Shown: positions 46,970 to 55,354, counted from the first letter of the stretch. The stretch: 64,000 nucleotides of DNA from Corynebacterium accolens (GCF_023520795.1 NZ_CP046605.1:558001-622000), one strand, 5' to 3'. The notes: generated by a model not told the origin, from the letters alone. Program-made: numbers and translations.

Positions 46970-47542
46970 ATGCGCATGTCCAAGATTGCGTCCACCACCG
47001 CGGCTTTGGCCGTTGCCACCGGCGTATTCGCTGCCCCAGCCGCTAACGCATTGCCACAGCGCGACCTGGGCCCAGCAAACCCCACTACCATTGGCGAGCG
47101 CTGCGCCAACCCCGGCGATACCGGCCAAACCGTTGACATCAAGCGCACCTATTTCGACGGCTCCGCCGGTACCTGGACCATCTCTAACTACAACGACGAG
47201 CCGCTTCCAGTGACCCGTTCCATCAAGGAAACCAAGACCAAGGAGTGGAACGTTTCTGCTGGTGTGGACTTCAAGCTGCTGGATCTGATCAACTTCACTT
47301 TCTCCTCCAGCTACACCTCGAGCCAGTCCTATGAGGTTGGCGAGCAGATCGGCCCATACGATATCGCGCCGGGCAAGACCGCTGTGCTGAAGGCCGGATG
47401 GGTAGTTTCTGATTTTGAGGGCCAAAAGACCGTGTGCGGTTCCGACCACACCTGGCAGGCCAACGGCGATACCTTTACCGCAACCCTGCCCAAGGAACGC
47501 CACGTCGCGGTCTCCACCCGCGATAACAACGATTGGGGTTAA
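46970..47542 (+). CDS. secreted single-domain protein, possible beta-pore-former-like
   Basis: 190 residues. Signal peptide MRMSKIASTTAALAVATGVFA..ANA, then the domain from RCANPGDTGQ to KTVC. It has the shared GPYDIAPGKTAVLKAGW turn. The central segment (SAGVDFKLLDLINFTFSSSYTSSQS) alternates small polar and hydrophobic residues, as membrane-insertion loops of aerolysin/ETX-MTX2 proteins do; this resemblance is inference. A ribosome-binding site TTTTAGGAGCAC precedes the ATG, 22 bp after the first gene. Clearly the same operon. Confidence 0.75.
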   Translation: MRMSKIASTTAALAVATGVFAAPAANALPQRDLGPANPTTIGERCANPGDTGQTVDIKRTYFDGSAGTWTISNYNDEPLPVTRSIKETKTKEWNVSAGVDFKLLDLINFTFSSSYTSSQSYEVGEQIGPYDIAPGKTAVLKAGWVVSDFEGQKTVCGSDHTWQANGDTFTATLPKERHVAVSTRDNNDWG

Positions 47543-47545
47543 ACC

Positions 47546-48124
47546 GTGAAGGCGAAGTCCATCGCTAGTGCGATCGCAGCGCTGAGCCTGGTGGCCGTCC
47601 CCGTCGCCCACGCCTCTGACTTCGGCGGAGACTTTGAGCTGCCCCAGCGCTGGAACGATGACTTTAAGCCCGGCACGCATTGCGCAACGCCGGGGGAGAA
47701 CTCCACCTATGTCACCGCGAAGCGCCGCTGGTTCAAGCAAACCGATGCCGCCAGCGTGGCAAACCACAACGCTGAGCCGCTGCCGGTTAAACACACCGTA
47801 TCCAAAGCGCGAACGGAAACCGTTCAAGTGTCTGGCTCCGTGCGCGGTGAAGGCGATCTGGCCAAGATCCTGACCAAGACCTACGGCTTCAACTACGTCA
47901 GCGAACAGCACTGGAAGATTAACCAGGTAGTTGGGCCATATACCTTGCCGGCAAATTCCCAAGGCAAGTTGGTGTGGGGCTTTACCATGCTGGATACCGA
48001 CGGCCAGGATGTGCGCTGCAATCAAGATCAAGTATGGGAAACGGTGGGCAAACCATACTCGGCCACCGTTCCAGAGTCCCGTTATTCCGAGCTGCGCTTA
48101 GAAGACGCCCCGGACTGGAGTTAA
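47546..48124 (+). CDS. secreted single-domain protein, third member of the family
   Basis: 192 residues from GTG 47546, only 3 bases after the preceding stop. Signal peptide MKAKSIASAIAALSLVAVPVAHAS. The domain runs from HCATPGENST to DVRC and keeps NHNAEPLPVKHTV (matching NYNDEPLPVTRSI of the previous protein) and VVGPYTLPANSQGKLVWGF. Tight spacing suggests equal amounts of the two short proteins, perhaps as a hetero-oligomer. A strong terminator follows. No known family was recognised. Confidence 0.75.
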   Translation: MKAKSIASAIAALSLVAVPVAHASDFGGDFELPQRWNDDFKPGTHCATPGENSTYVTAKRRWFKQTDAASVANHNAEPLPVKHTVSKARTETVQVSGSVRGEGDLAKILTKTYGFNYVSEQHWKINQVVGPYTLPANSQGKLVWGFTMLDTDGQDVRCNQDQVWETVGKPYSATVPESRYSELRLEDAPDWS

Positions 48125-48137
48125 GTCATAAGGAAAT

Positions 48138-48184
48138 GAGCCCAGCCGCACCCTGTGAATGGGGGTGTGGAGCTGGGCTCTTTG
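48138..48184 (+). terminator. terminator of the secreted-protein operon
   Basis: GAGCCCAGC..CGCACCC pairs with GGGTGTG..GCTGGGCTC (48138-48180) followed by TTTG. It starts 14 bp after the third gene. Confidence 0.8.
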
Positions 48185-48196
48185 TGTGGCGGCTCA

Positions 48197-48244
48197 GCGC
48201 GCACTACCCGTGGCGCGCACAACCCGTAGCGCGCACCGCCCGCT
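48197..48244. repeat. three tandem 16-bp repeats
   Basis: GCGCGCACTACCCGTG, GCGCGCACAACCCGTA and GCGCGCACCGCCCGCT follow one another without gaps. Non-coding, between the operon terminator and MITE-like copy 2. Confidence 0.7.
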
Positions 48245-48252
48245 TTGTAGAA

Positions 48253-48363
48253 GTGCATCCTCCAAAGTGCACATTCCAAAGTGCAGGGTCCCCTGCAACA
48301 GTTGAGGAAGGTTTGCGATATCTGAGGGTCGGGTTTGCTCAGTTATCGCAGTGGAGGATGCAC
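48253..48363 (-). repeat. MITE-like intergenic repeat, copy 2
   Basis: 111 bp with a perfect 12-bp terminal inverted repeat (GTGCATCCTCCA at 48253-48264; TGGAGGATGCAC at 48352-48363). Its reverse complement aligns with copy 1 at 27894-27976. The inner part TGCGATAACTGAG ... CTCAGATATCGCA is itself an almost perfect inverted repeat. At the 48253 end three 14-bp tandem units begin with AGTGCA. The element ends 5 bp before the treS stop, at the junction of two convergent operons. Confidence 0.75.
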
Positions 48364-48367
48364 AAAG

Positions 48368-49873
48368 TTAAGCCGGCAACCACGCGTACCCGTAAGGCCC
48401 GACCTCGACGGGGCCTAGGTCAACGGAGCGGTCGCTGAAATTGTGCAGGCACAAAAGGTCGCCGCGCTGGTAACCCAGCACGCTTTCTTTTCCGGTTTCC
48501 ACCGGCTCGCAGGGTGCCGTGCCCAGCTCGGGGTGCGCGTGGCGCTCTGTAATCATGGTGCGCACGCTGTGCAGCAGAGAAGTGGCATCGTTGAGCTGCG
48601 ATTCCACGGACGTGCCGCCGACAATAGGCAGCCGCGCTGGGGTGCGGGCGCTAAAGCCCGCGGTTTCGCTATCGTCCCACTGCATAGGGGTGCGAACGGC
48701 ATAGCGATCCGGCAAAGAGGTGTCATCGAGCATGCCAATTTCATCGCCATAATAAATAAATGGCGCACCAGGCAGGGTCATCAGCAGCGAAAACATCAGC
48801 TCCACCTTCCGGCGGTCCCCGCCCATGAGCGGCATGAGCCGCCTAGCGATGCCCACATGCGCCCGCATCCCTTCTTCTGGCAGGTAGGTCTGATACATCA
48901 GCTCGCGGACGTCATCATCGACCATCTCCAAGGTCAACTCGTCGTGGTTGCGCAGGAAGGTACCCCACTGGCACCCCTCGGGCAGCGGCGGTAGCTGGTC
49001 GAGGATGTCGTAGACGGGGGTGGCATCGCCAAGCGCGAGCGCCTGGTACAGCCGCGGCATGACCGGGAAGTTGAAGACCATGTGGAAGCGATTGCCGGAG
49101 CCGTAGTACTCCATGGTCTCCTTGGGCGGCTGGTTGGCCTCCGCAATGAGGACGGCCTCGGGATAGTGGGTATCCATAAAGGCGCGAATCTTTTCCACGA
49201 ACTCCACCGTTTCCGGCAGGGACTCGCCGCCGAGCTCATCGCGCTCGAAGAGGTACGCGATGGCATCGAGGCGCAGGCCATCGAGGCCCTTGTCCATCCA
49301 GAAGGACAAGATATTAAAGACCTCGTCCTGCACGTCTGGGTTATCGTAATTGAGATCCGGCTGGTGGGAGTAGAAGCGGTGGAAATAGTACTGCTGGCGC
49401 TCCTCGTCCCAGGTCCAGTTGGAGGTCTCAACGTCCGTGAAGATGACGCGGATTTCGGGGTAGCGCTCGGGGTCATCGCCCCAGACGTAGAAATCCCCAA
49501 ATGGGCCATCCGGGTCGGAGCGCGAGGCCTGGAACCACGGGTGATCGGAGCTGGTGTGGTTGAGCGCCAGGTCCGTCATGATGCGCATATCGCGGCGGTG
49601 CAGTTCCTCAACCAGTTCCTCGAAATCCGCCATCGTGCCGTAATCGGGGTGGATGGAATAATAATCGGCGATATCGTAGCCGTCATCGCGCAGCGGCGAG
49701 GCATAAAACGGCGAGAGCCAGAGGCAGTCCACGCCCAACCACTGGAGGTAATCCAGCTTGTCGATGACCCCGCGCAGCGTACCGACGCCCTTATTCTCGG
49801 CCTCGCTATTGCCGGAGTCCTTAAACGAGCCCACCAGGGCTTGGTAGAAGACGGCGTTGTGGTACCAGCTCAT
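48368..49873 (-). CDS. treS: trehalose synthase / maltose-trehalose isomerase (GH13)
   Basis: 501 residues, start ATG 49873. GH13 motifs: DLALNHTS near residue 100, catalytic nucleophile in DGLRLDAIAY near residue 205, acid/base Glu in LIAEANQPP near residue 250, and FLRNHDEL near residue 318. The TreS-type blocks WLSPFYASPLRDDGYD, HPWFQASRSDPDGPFGDFYVW and VRTPMQWDD are clear. Shorter than usual TreS (about 590). It interconverts trehalose and maltose. It is the last gene of the importer operon and overlaps the preceding small gene by four bases (ATGA). Confidence 0.88.
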   Translation of the reverse strand: MSWYHNAVFYQALVGSFKDSGNSEAENKGVGTLRGVIDKLDYLQWLGVDCLWLSPFYASPLRDDGYDIADYYSIHPDYGTMADFEELVEELHRRDMRIMTDLALNHTSSDHPWFQASRSDPDGPFGDFYVWGDDPERYPEIRVIFTDVETSNWTWDEERQQYYFHRFYSHQPDLNYDNPDVQDEVFNILSFWMDKGLDGLRLDAIAYLFERDELGGESLPETVEFVEKIRAFMDTHYPEAVLIAEANQPPKETMEYYGSGNRFHMVFNFPVMPRLYQALALGDATPVYDILDQLPPLPEGCQWGTFLRNHDELTLEMVDDDVRELMYQTYLPEEGMRAHVGIARRLMPLMGGDRRKVELMFSLLMTLPGAPFIYYGDEIGMLDDTSLPDRYAVRTPMQWDDSETAGFSARTPARLPIVGGTSVESQLNDATSLLHSVRTMITERHAHPELGTAPCEPVETGKESVLGYQRGDLLCLHNFSDRSVDLGPVEVGPYGYAWLPA

Positions 49874-50055
49874 TGCAGATCCTTTCTTTTTGCCCGCCAC
49901 GCAAGGTACGTCAGTGCGCACAGCACGCCGGCCACCAGGCTGGGCCATACGGCGGGGGAGTCTTCAAATAAGTTCACTACGGCTTGGATGACCGCAAGGC
50001 ACGCGAAGAAGCCGAGGAATCCGAGGAGCGAATCCCACAGCAGGGACCGGCGCAT
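49870..50055 (-). CDS. small membrane protein of the trehalose operon
   Basis: 61 residues with two hydrophobic helices (LGFLGFFACLAVIQAVVNLF and AVWPSLVAGVLCALTYLAW) and a basic tail. Its start overlaps the stop of the permease gene and its stop overlaps the treS start, so it is translated as part of the operon. A small membrane gene accompanies the trehalose uptake genes in C. glutamicum as I recall. Function unknown. Confidence 0.72.
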   Translation of the reverse strand: MRRSLLWDSLLGFLGFFACLAVIQAVVNLFEDSPAVWPSLVAGVLCALTYLAWRAKRKDLQ

Positions 50056-50876
50056 TAGGTCTTGACACCTCCTGCGGTAAGCCCGGCGACGATGCGGTGC
50101 TGGAAAATGAGCACCATGATGATAAGCGGAATGGTCACCAATGCACCAGCCGCCATGGTTGCGGCATAAGGGTACTCAAAGGCCGAGGGGCCAGAGAAAC
50201 GGGCGATGGCCACCGTGACCGGCTCGGTGCCCGTCGTGGATAGCTGCTTGGCCAACATGAATTCATTCCACGTGGTGATAAAGGCAATGATCGCGGTGGT
50301 AAAGAGCGCCGGTGCGGCCAACGGCAGGAGGATGAGGCGGAATGCCTGGGCGCGGGAAGCGCCATCCACGCGGGCGGCCTCCTCGAGCTCCCACGGCAGC
50401 TGCCGGAAGAAGCTGAGCAGGGTATAGACCGTCAGAGGCAGTGCGAAGGAGATATTTGGGATGATCATCGCGCGGTAGGTGCCGATCCACTCTAGGCGGC
50501 CAAAGAGCTGGAAGAGCGGGGTAACCAGCGCGATGGCAGGGAACATGGAGGCTGCCAGGATGATGCCGGTGACAATACCCTTGCCGGGAAAGTCATAGCG
50601 GGAGAGCGCATACGCGGTAAATACGCCGACCAAGACGGCTACCGCGGTGGTTGCGAGCGAGATGAATAGCGAATTGCCCAGCGCGCCGAGGAAATCATTG
50701 CCCTTATCCGTCGCGAGGGCATCGCGGAAATTATCGAGCGTGATATGCGTTGGCCAAGGCGTGGTATCGAAGGTGAATTCCTGGCTGCGCAGGGCGGTGA
50801 CCACCATCCAATAAAAGGGAGCAAGGCCCCAGAACATGATGAAGATAATGCCCGCGTAGTGTCCGAATTTACGCAT
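50055..50876 (-). CDS. ABC sugar permease, MalG/TusG (SugB)-like
   Basis: 273 residues, six helices. The EAA loop that docks the ATPase is EEAARVDGASRAQAFRLILLPLAAPAL near residue 168. Inner-membrane subunit of a CUT1-class importer. It overlaps the upstream permease by one base. By homology to LpqY-SugABC of mycobacteria and TusFGK2-E of C. glutamicum, and by linkage to treS, the probable substrate is trehalose; maltose is the alternative. Confidence 0.88.
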   Translation of the reverse strand: MRKFGHYAGIIFIMFWGLAPFYWMVVTALRSQEFTFDTTPWPTHITLDNFRDALATDKGNDFLGALGNSLFISLATTAVAVLVGVFTAYALSRYDFPGKGIVTGIILAASMFPAIALVTPLFQLFGRLEWIGTYRAMIIPNISFALPLTVYTLLSFFRQLPWELEEAARVDGASRAQAFRLILLPLAAPALFTTAIIAFITTWNEFMLAKQLSTTGTEPVTVAIARFSGPSAFEYPYAATMAAGALVTIPLIIMVLIFQHRIVAGLTAGGVKT

Positions 50877-51883
50877 TATTTTGCACCCTTTCTGCCGGAG
50901 ACATCCGCGCCGAGGAAACGGATGAGGATGAAAGCGACGAAGAAGATGAGCAAGAAGATAAGGGTGGATAGCGCCGAGGCGGAATTGAAATTACCTTGGC
51001 GCATATCTTCCACCACCAGCTGGGAAATGGTGGCGGTAGGGGAGTTAGACGAGCTCGAAATCATGATGACGGGAAGGTCATACATGCGCAGCGCATCCAG
51101 AGTGCGGAAGAGTACGGCCACCATCAGGGCTGGGCGCACCAGCGGCAGGGTGATGCGGAAGAAGGTTTGGATGCGGTTGGCGCCATCGACGCGGGCGGCA
51201 TCGTAGACGTCCTTGGGGATCATCTGCAGGCCAGCCAGGATGAGCAGCGCCATAAACGGTGCGGTCTTCCACACGTCTGCGATGATGACGGCAAAGCGCG
51301 CATAAAACGGGTCCGTGGTCCAGGCGATATTCGTACCAAGCAAGGAATTGACTATGCCCTCTGGGGCGAACATGAACTGCCACAGCTTGGCCGTCACGGC
51401 GGTAGGAATGGCCCAGGGGATGAGCACGGCGGCGCGCACTAAGCCACGGCCGCGGTATTCGCCGTTCATGATGATGGCCATGAACATGCCGAGGATGGTC
51501 TCCAGGGCGACGGTGACCACGGTGAAAAACAGCGTGATTTTTACGGCGGGCCAGAAGTCGGTGGCGATAACACCGGGCGGGCACGTCGTGATTTCACCCG
51601 CACCGGAAACACAGCGGTTATTGATCCAGTACAGGTAATTGTCTAGGCCGGCGAAACCGCCTTCTTCAAAGATGCCCGTTTGTGGATTAAGCTGCCGGTT
51701 GCCCTGGAAAGACAGGATGACCGCGCGCACGATGGGATAGCCGATGATAATGCCCAGCACGATAAGCGCCGGGGCGATCAGCGCGGCCGGCCGCCCGAAA
51801 TTGGCAAACCTGCTGGAGCTAGGGCTGCGCTTGGGTTTCTTCGATGATGGGTGCGTCTGTTGCGTCGGCGAAGTGGTGACCAC
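50876..51883 (-). CDS. ABC sugar permease, MalF/TusF (SugA)-like
   Basis: 335 residues. After a 30-residue Ser/Pro/Lys-rich tail, six helices and the EAA loop DVYDAARVDGANRIQTFFRITLPLVRPAL near residue 220. A periplasmic-side loop after helix 1 contains a Cys pair (NNRCVSGAGEITTCPPG), consistent with a disulfide. Partner of the downstream permease (one-base overlap). Two hairpins separate it from the binding-protein gene, which probably lower its expression relative to that protein. Confidence 0.88.
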   Translation of the reverse strand: MVTTSPTQQTHPSSKKPKRSPSSSRFANFGRPAALIAPALIVLGIIIGYPIVRAVILSFQGNRQLNPQTGIFEEGGFAGLDNYLYWINNRCVSGAGEITTCPPGVIATDFWPAVKITLFFTVVTVALETILGMFMAIIMNGEYRGRGLVRAAVLIPWAIPTAVTAKLWQFMFAPEGIVNSLLGTNIAWTTDPFYARFAVIIADVWKTAPFMALLILAGLQMIPKDVYDAARVDGANRIQTFFRITLPLVRPALMVAVLFRTLDALRMYDLPVIMISSSSNSPTATISQLVVEDMRQGNFNSASALSTLIFLLIFFVAFILIRFLGADVSGRKGAK

Positions 51884-51953
51884 GGTTATTCGCCTTTCTG
51901 GTTCAGATAATTTCTGGTGCGCTAGATTCTATCCCCAACTAGGGTGGGAAAAC

Positions 51954-52000
51954 CACAAAGGGTGAGGCTATGGCGTATGCGCCTTCCTCACCCATTTGTG
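51954..52000 (-). terminator. intra-operon hairpin between binding protein and permeases (attenuator)
   Basis: CACAAAGGGTGAGG pairs with CCTCACCCATTTGTG across a 16-base loop; on the minus strand GGTTTTCCC follows. A partial terminator here would set a high binding-protein to permease ratio. Confidence 0.6.
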
Positions 52001-52038
52001 CACTAGCGGTTCGCTATGTATTTCTCGGTTTTCAGCGT

Positions 52039-52071
52039 GCTCCCTGCTCGTGGGATACGAGGGGCAGGGAG
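52039..52071 (-). terminator. second hairpin right after the binding-protein gene
   Basis: GCTCCCTGC pairs with GCAGGGAGC, 7 bp after the stop of the binding-protein gene. It lacks a T run and more likely protects the mRNA 3' end. Confidence 0.5.
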
Positions 52072-52078
52072 CGTATCT

Positions 52079-53347
52079 TTAACCCTGCGAAGCAGAGTCG
52101 ATGGCCGCCTTCATATCGGAGGTGGCATCCTCGACGGACTTGCCATCGGTCAGCGCGGCATAAGCGTTGTCCTGAATGGCCTTAGAGATGGCGGAGTAGA
52201 ACGGCGATACCGGGCGTGGTGCGGCGTTTTCCAGGGATTCCTTCAGCGCTGGCAGGTAGGGGAACTCCTCCTGCAGCTGCGGGTCATCGTAGATGGAGGA
52301 AAGAACCGGCGGGAAGGACTGCTCAGCAAAGGACTTCTGGTTTTCCTCATTGATGATGAAGTTCATGAAGTCCAGGGCGGTGCCCTTGTTCTTGGAATTG
52401 ATGTTGATGCCGTTGTTGTAGCCACCCAAGGTGGATACGCCGACGCCGTCCTTGCCCAGCGGTGCCTGGACCTCAACGTCGATGCCGGCATCTACGGCAT
52501 TGGTGTACATGTAGGGCCAGTTTACTGCGAAGGCGGTCTTGCCCTCGGTGAAGGCCATGTTGGTCTCTTCCTCGGTGGCGGCGGTGGAGTCCTTGGAGAT
52601 GATTTCGTCTTCATACGCATCCACCATGGCCTGCAGGCCTTCCTGGGCTTCCTTGGAATCGACGGTGGCATTGCCGTCATCGTCAAGCACCGAGCCGCCC
52701 CAGCCCTCCATGAAGCCGGCGGTGTTCAGAGCCAAGCCCTCGTACTGCTTGAGCTGGGTGGTCAGGCACTTCTTGCCATCTTCCAGGGCCTTGCAGGCGG
52801 ATTCGAGGTCAGCGAATTTCTCCGGGGTAGCGTCCGCGAGCTCAGTATTGCGGAAGAGGAGCTGGCCATTGGTGTTTTGCGGCAGCGCATACAGCACGTC
52901 ATTGTAGGTTGCCGATTCCACGGTGGCCGGCAAGAGCTCCGAAGTATCGGTCTCGAAGTCACCGTTGAGCGGCTGGAGCCACTGGTTGGCGGCGAATTCC
53001 GCGGTCCAGACCACGTCGAGGGCCATGACATCGTAGTCATCGTTACCGGCCTGGAGGGACTGCACGAGGGTCTCGCGCTGGGCATCTGCCTCGCCCGCGA
53101 GCTCCTTGAGCGTGACCTTTTCATCCGGATTTTCTTCATTCCACTTATCGATGATGGGAGTGATCTTATCCGTGTCGTTCTTGCCCATGGCAAAGGTGAT
53201 GGGGCCGTGGGAGTCAGCGCCGGAACCGGAACCGGAACCGGATGCGGAGCCATCCGCGTTATCTGCACCATCATCAGACGTGGAGCAGCCGGCTAGTGCC
53301 AGTACCGCCGTGGTGGCGACTGTGGTGCGAATGAAGTACTTCTTCAT
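52079..53347 (-). CDS. sugar-binding lipoprotein of the trehalose-type importer (TusE/LpqY-like)
   Basis: 422 residues with a lipoprotein signal (TTVATTAVLALAGCSTSDD, lipobox LAGC). A Gly/Ser-rich acidic linker (residues 28-50) leads to a periplasmic-binding fold of the MalE class: NEENPDEKVTLKEL, DVVWTAEFAANQWLQPL, and AFAVNWPYMYTNAVD. It would be anchored on the outer face of the membrane. The substrate is inferred as trehalose from linkage to treS. Confidence 0.88.
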   Translation of the reverse strand: MKKYFIRTTVATTAVLALAGCSTSDDGADNADGSASGSGSGSGADSHGPITFAMGKNDTDKITPIIDKWNEENPDEKVTLKELAGEADAQRETLVQSLQAGNDDYDVMALDVVWTAEFAANQWLQPLNGDFETDTSELLPATVESATYNDVLYALPQNTNGQLLFRNTELADATPEKFADLESACKALEDGKKCLTTQLKQYEGLALNTAGFMEGWGGSVLDDDGNATVDSKEAQEGLQAMVDAYEDEIISKDSTAATEEETNMAFTEGKTAFAVNWPYMYTNAVDAGIDVEVQAPLGKDGVGVSTLGGYNNGININSKNKGTALDFMNFIINEENQKSFAEQSFPPVLSSIYDDPQLQEEFPYLPALKESLENAAPRPVSPFYSAISKAIQDNAYAALTDGKSVEDATSDMKAAIDSASQG

Positions 53348-53448
53348 GGGGAATTCACCTTTCAGAAAGCTTGGGTGTTCCTTAAAAATAATTTACAAAC
53401 ACCGCGCGCAGAATAGATTTTGATTATTCACCTCTATACGGGGGTGCT

Positions 53449-54441
53449 TTATGAGGTGGCGATGCGCTGCCCGGTTTCTGGATCGAAGCGGTGTGCCGCG
53501 CTTTCATCAAAGGTCAATACAACCTCCTCGCCGCGCTGTGGCGGGGTGCCTTCGCAGCGCGCAACGAAACGCTCGCCACCCACCGTGGCGTAAACGAAGG
53601 ATTCGGAACCCAATTCTTCAACCAGGTCGACCACGCCGCGCAGGCCCTCAGCACCCTCATTGAGGTGCATGTTTTCCGGGCGTACGCCCAGGCGCTCGCC
53701 GTTGTGGTCAAAGATGTTCATCGCAGGCGAACCGATAAAGCCGGCCACGAACTCGTTGGCCGGTTCCGCATAAAGCTCGCGCGGCGGGGCAACCTGCTGC
53801 AATACGCCATCTTTGAGCACGGCTACCCGGTGCCCCAGCGTCATGGCCTCTACCTGGTCGTGGGTTACGTAGACCGTGGTGGTCCCAAGCCGTTGCTGCA
53901 GGCTCGCAAGCTCGGTACGAGTCTGCACGCGCAGCTTTGCATCCAGGTTAGATAGCGGCTCATCCATGAGGAAGGCCTTAGGATTGCGCACGATGGCACG
54001 GCCCATGGCCACGCGCTGGCGCTGACCGCCCGATAGGTCCTTGGGCTTGCGCTTAAGGAACTCGCTTAGGCCCAGCATTTCCGCGGCATCCTGGACCTTT
54101 TGCTTGATTTCAGCCTTCGGGAGCTTGGCCAGTTTGAGCGAAAAGCCCATGTTTTCTTCCACCGAAAGGTGCGGGTAGAGCGCGTAATTTTGAAAAACCA
54201 TCGCGATATCGCGATAGCCCGGCTCGAGGCCCGTGACATCCGCATCATCGATGGAGATCCGGCCACTAGAAATTGGTTCAAGGCCCGCAAGCGCGCGCAG
54301 CGTCGTGGACTTGCCGCAGCCAGACGGACCCACCAAAACGAGGAACTCGCCGTCCGCGATTTCTAGGTCCAATTCCTTCACGGTGGGCGCCGCCGCGCCG
54401 GGGTAGGTGATATTTACCTTTTCAAAAGTGACCTTTGCCAT
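53449..54441 (-). CDS. ABC transporter ATP-binding protein, MalK/TusK (SugC/UgpC)-like
   Basis: 330 residues from ATG 54441; the longer frame runs into birA and is not used. Walker A VGPSGCGKSTTLRAL near residue 38, Q-loop FQNYALYPHLSV, signature LSGGQRQRVAMG near residue 135, Walker B AFLMDEPLSNLDAKL, then a C-terminal TOBE/regulatory domain (GVRPENMHLN). First gene of the importer operon, 101 bp upstream of the lipoprotein gene. Divergent from birA with only 43 bp between the starts, so the two promoters overlap. Confidence 0.92.
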   Translation of the reverse strand: MAKVTFEKVNITYPGAAAPTVKELDLEIADGEFLVLVGPSGCGKSTTLRALAGLEPISSGRISIDDADVTGLEPGYRDIAMVFQNYALYPHLSVEENMGFSLKLAKLPKAEIKQKVQDAAEMLGLSEFLKRKPKDLSGGQRQRVAMGRAIVRNPKAFLMDEPLSNLDAKLRVQTRTELASLQQRLGTTTVYVTHDQVEAMTLGHRVAVLKDGVLQQVAPPRELYAEPANEFVAGFIGSPAMNIFDHNGERLGVRPENMHLNEGAEGLRGVVDLVEELGSESFVYATVGGERFVARCEGTPPQRGEEVVLTFDESAAHRFDPETGQRIATS

Positions 54442-54484
54442 GCGCAACACACTAGCACCACCAGCGGACGGTATCTTGGAATCT

Positions 54485-55354
54485 ATGACTGCACTTGATA
54501 AGCACCGCATTCGCACCGCCCTGGCAGAGGATTTCACCACCATCGATTTTGTGGATCAGACCGGTTCCACCAATACCGATCTGATGCAGGCCACCAACAT
54601 CGCCGATGGCACCGTGCTGCTTGCCGATGAGCAGCTATCCGGCAAGGGTCGCCTCGGCCGGGCGTGGACGGCGCCGGCCGGATCCCAAGTGATCTTTTCC
54701 GTGCTGCTCTTGCCCGATTCCCTCGATTACTTGGGGACGCTTCCGCTGGCCGCGGGCCTGGCCGTGACCGATTCCATCGAGGGTTCTGTGCTCAAGTGGC
54801 CGAATGATGTGCATATCGATGGCAATAAACTCTGCGGCATCCTTGCCGAGGCCGGTCCCGTGGGCCAAGCCTTCAAGTCCGCACCGAAGACCGAGATCAA
54901 TAAGGCAGAACTCAATAAGACTGAGTTGAACAAGGCCGAGATGAATAAAGCTGAAGTCAATAAAGCCGAGGTAAATAAGGCCGTCGGCGGGCAGGCGCCC
55001 TCCGCGCGCGTGGTCGTAGGCATGGGCATTAATGTCACGCTCACCCGCGAGGAATTGCCCATTGAAAAGGCGACCTCGCTGGCGCTTGAAGGCCGCGATT
55101 CCGACCGCACCGAGCTGGCCATTACCGTGCTGAAAAACCTGCGCCGGCGCATTACGCAGTGGGAGAACCAGGATCCGCAGCTGATGCAGGATTACCGCGC
55201 GGTGTGCTCATCCATTGACCAAGAGGTGCGGCTGGAGACCCCGACTGGCGATGTCATCGGCCGCGTCGAGGGCATCGGCGATGACGGCCGCATTAACGTC
55301 GCGGGCGAGTACTACTCCGCCGGCGACGTGACGCATCTGCGTCCGGCGCGATAA
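54485..55354 (+). CDS. birA: biotin-[acetyl-CoA carboxylase] ligase with pentapeptide-repeat insertion
   Basis: 289 residues from ATG 54485, without the DNA-binding N-terminus, as usual in actinobacteria. Biotin/ATP motifs: QTGSTNTDLM, biotinoyl-AMP loop GKGRLGRAWTAPAGS near residue 60, LKWPNDVHIDGNKLCGILAE near residue 105, VVVGMGINVTLT near residue 178. Between the last two sits an insert of six five-residue units (pattern A/T-E-x-N-K). It biotinylates Pyc and AccBC. In C. glutamicum birA follows the accD genes; here about 9 kb is inserted between them. Confidence 0.93.
   Translation: MTALDKHRIRTALAEDFTTIDFVDQTGSTNTDLMQATNIADGTVLLADEQLSGKGRLGRAWTAPAGSQVIFSVLLLPDSLDYLGTLPLAAGLAVTDSIEGSVLKWPNDVHIDGNKLCGILAEAGPVGQAFKSAPKTEINKAELNKTELNKAEMNKAEVNKAEVNKAVGGQAPSARVVVGMGINVTLTREELPIEKATSLALEGRDSDRTELAITVLKNLRRRITQWENQDPQLMQDYRAVCSSIDQEVRLETPTGDVIGRVEGIGDDGRINVAGEYYSAGDVTHLRPAR
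54890..54979 (+). repeat. six 15-bp coding repeats inside birA
   Basis: Units encode TEINK, AELNK, TELNK, AEMNK, AEVNK, AEVNK. DNA copies differ mostly at synonymous or conservative positions, so the repeat is not a fresh slippage product. Confidence 0.9.

Noticed and set aside
48197-48300. Short repeats as a CRISPR array
   Set aside because: Units of 14-16 bp follow each other without spacers and there are no cas genes.
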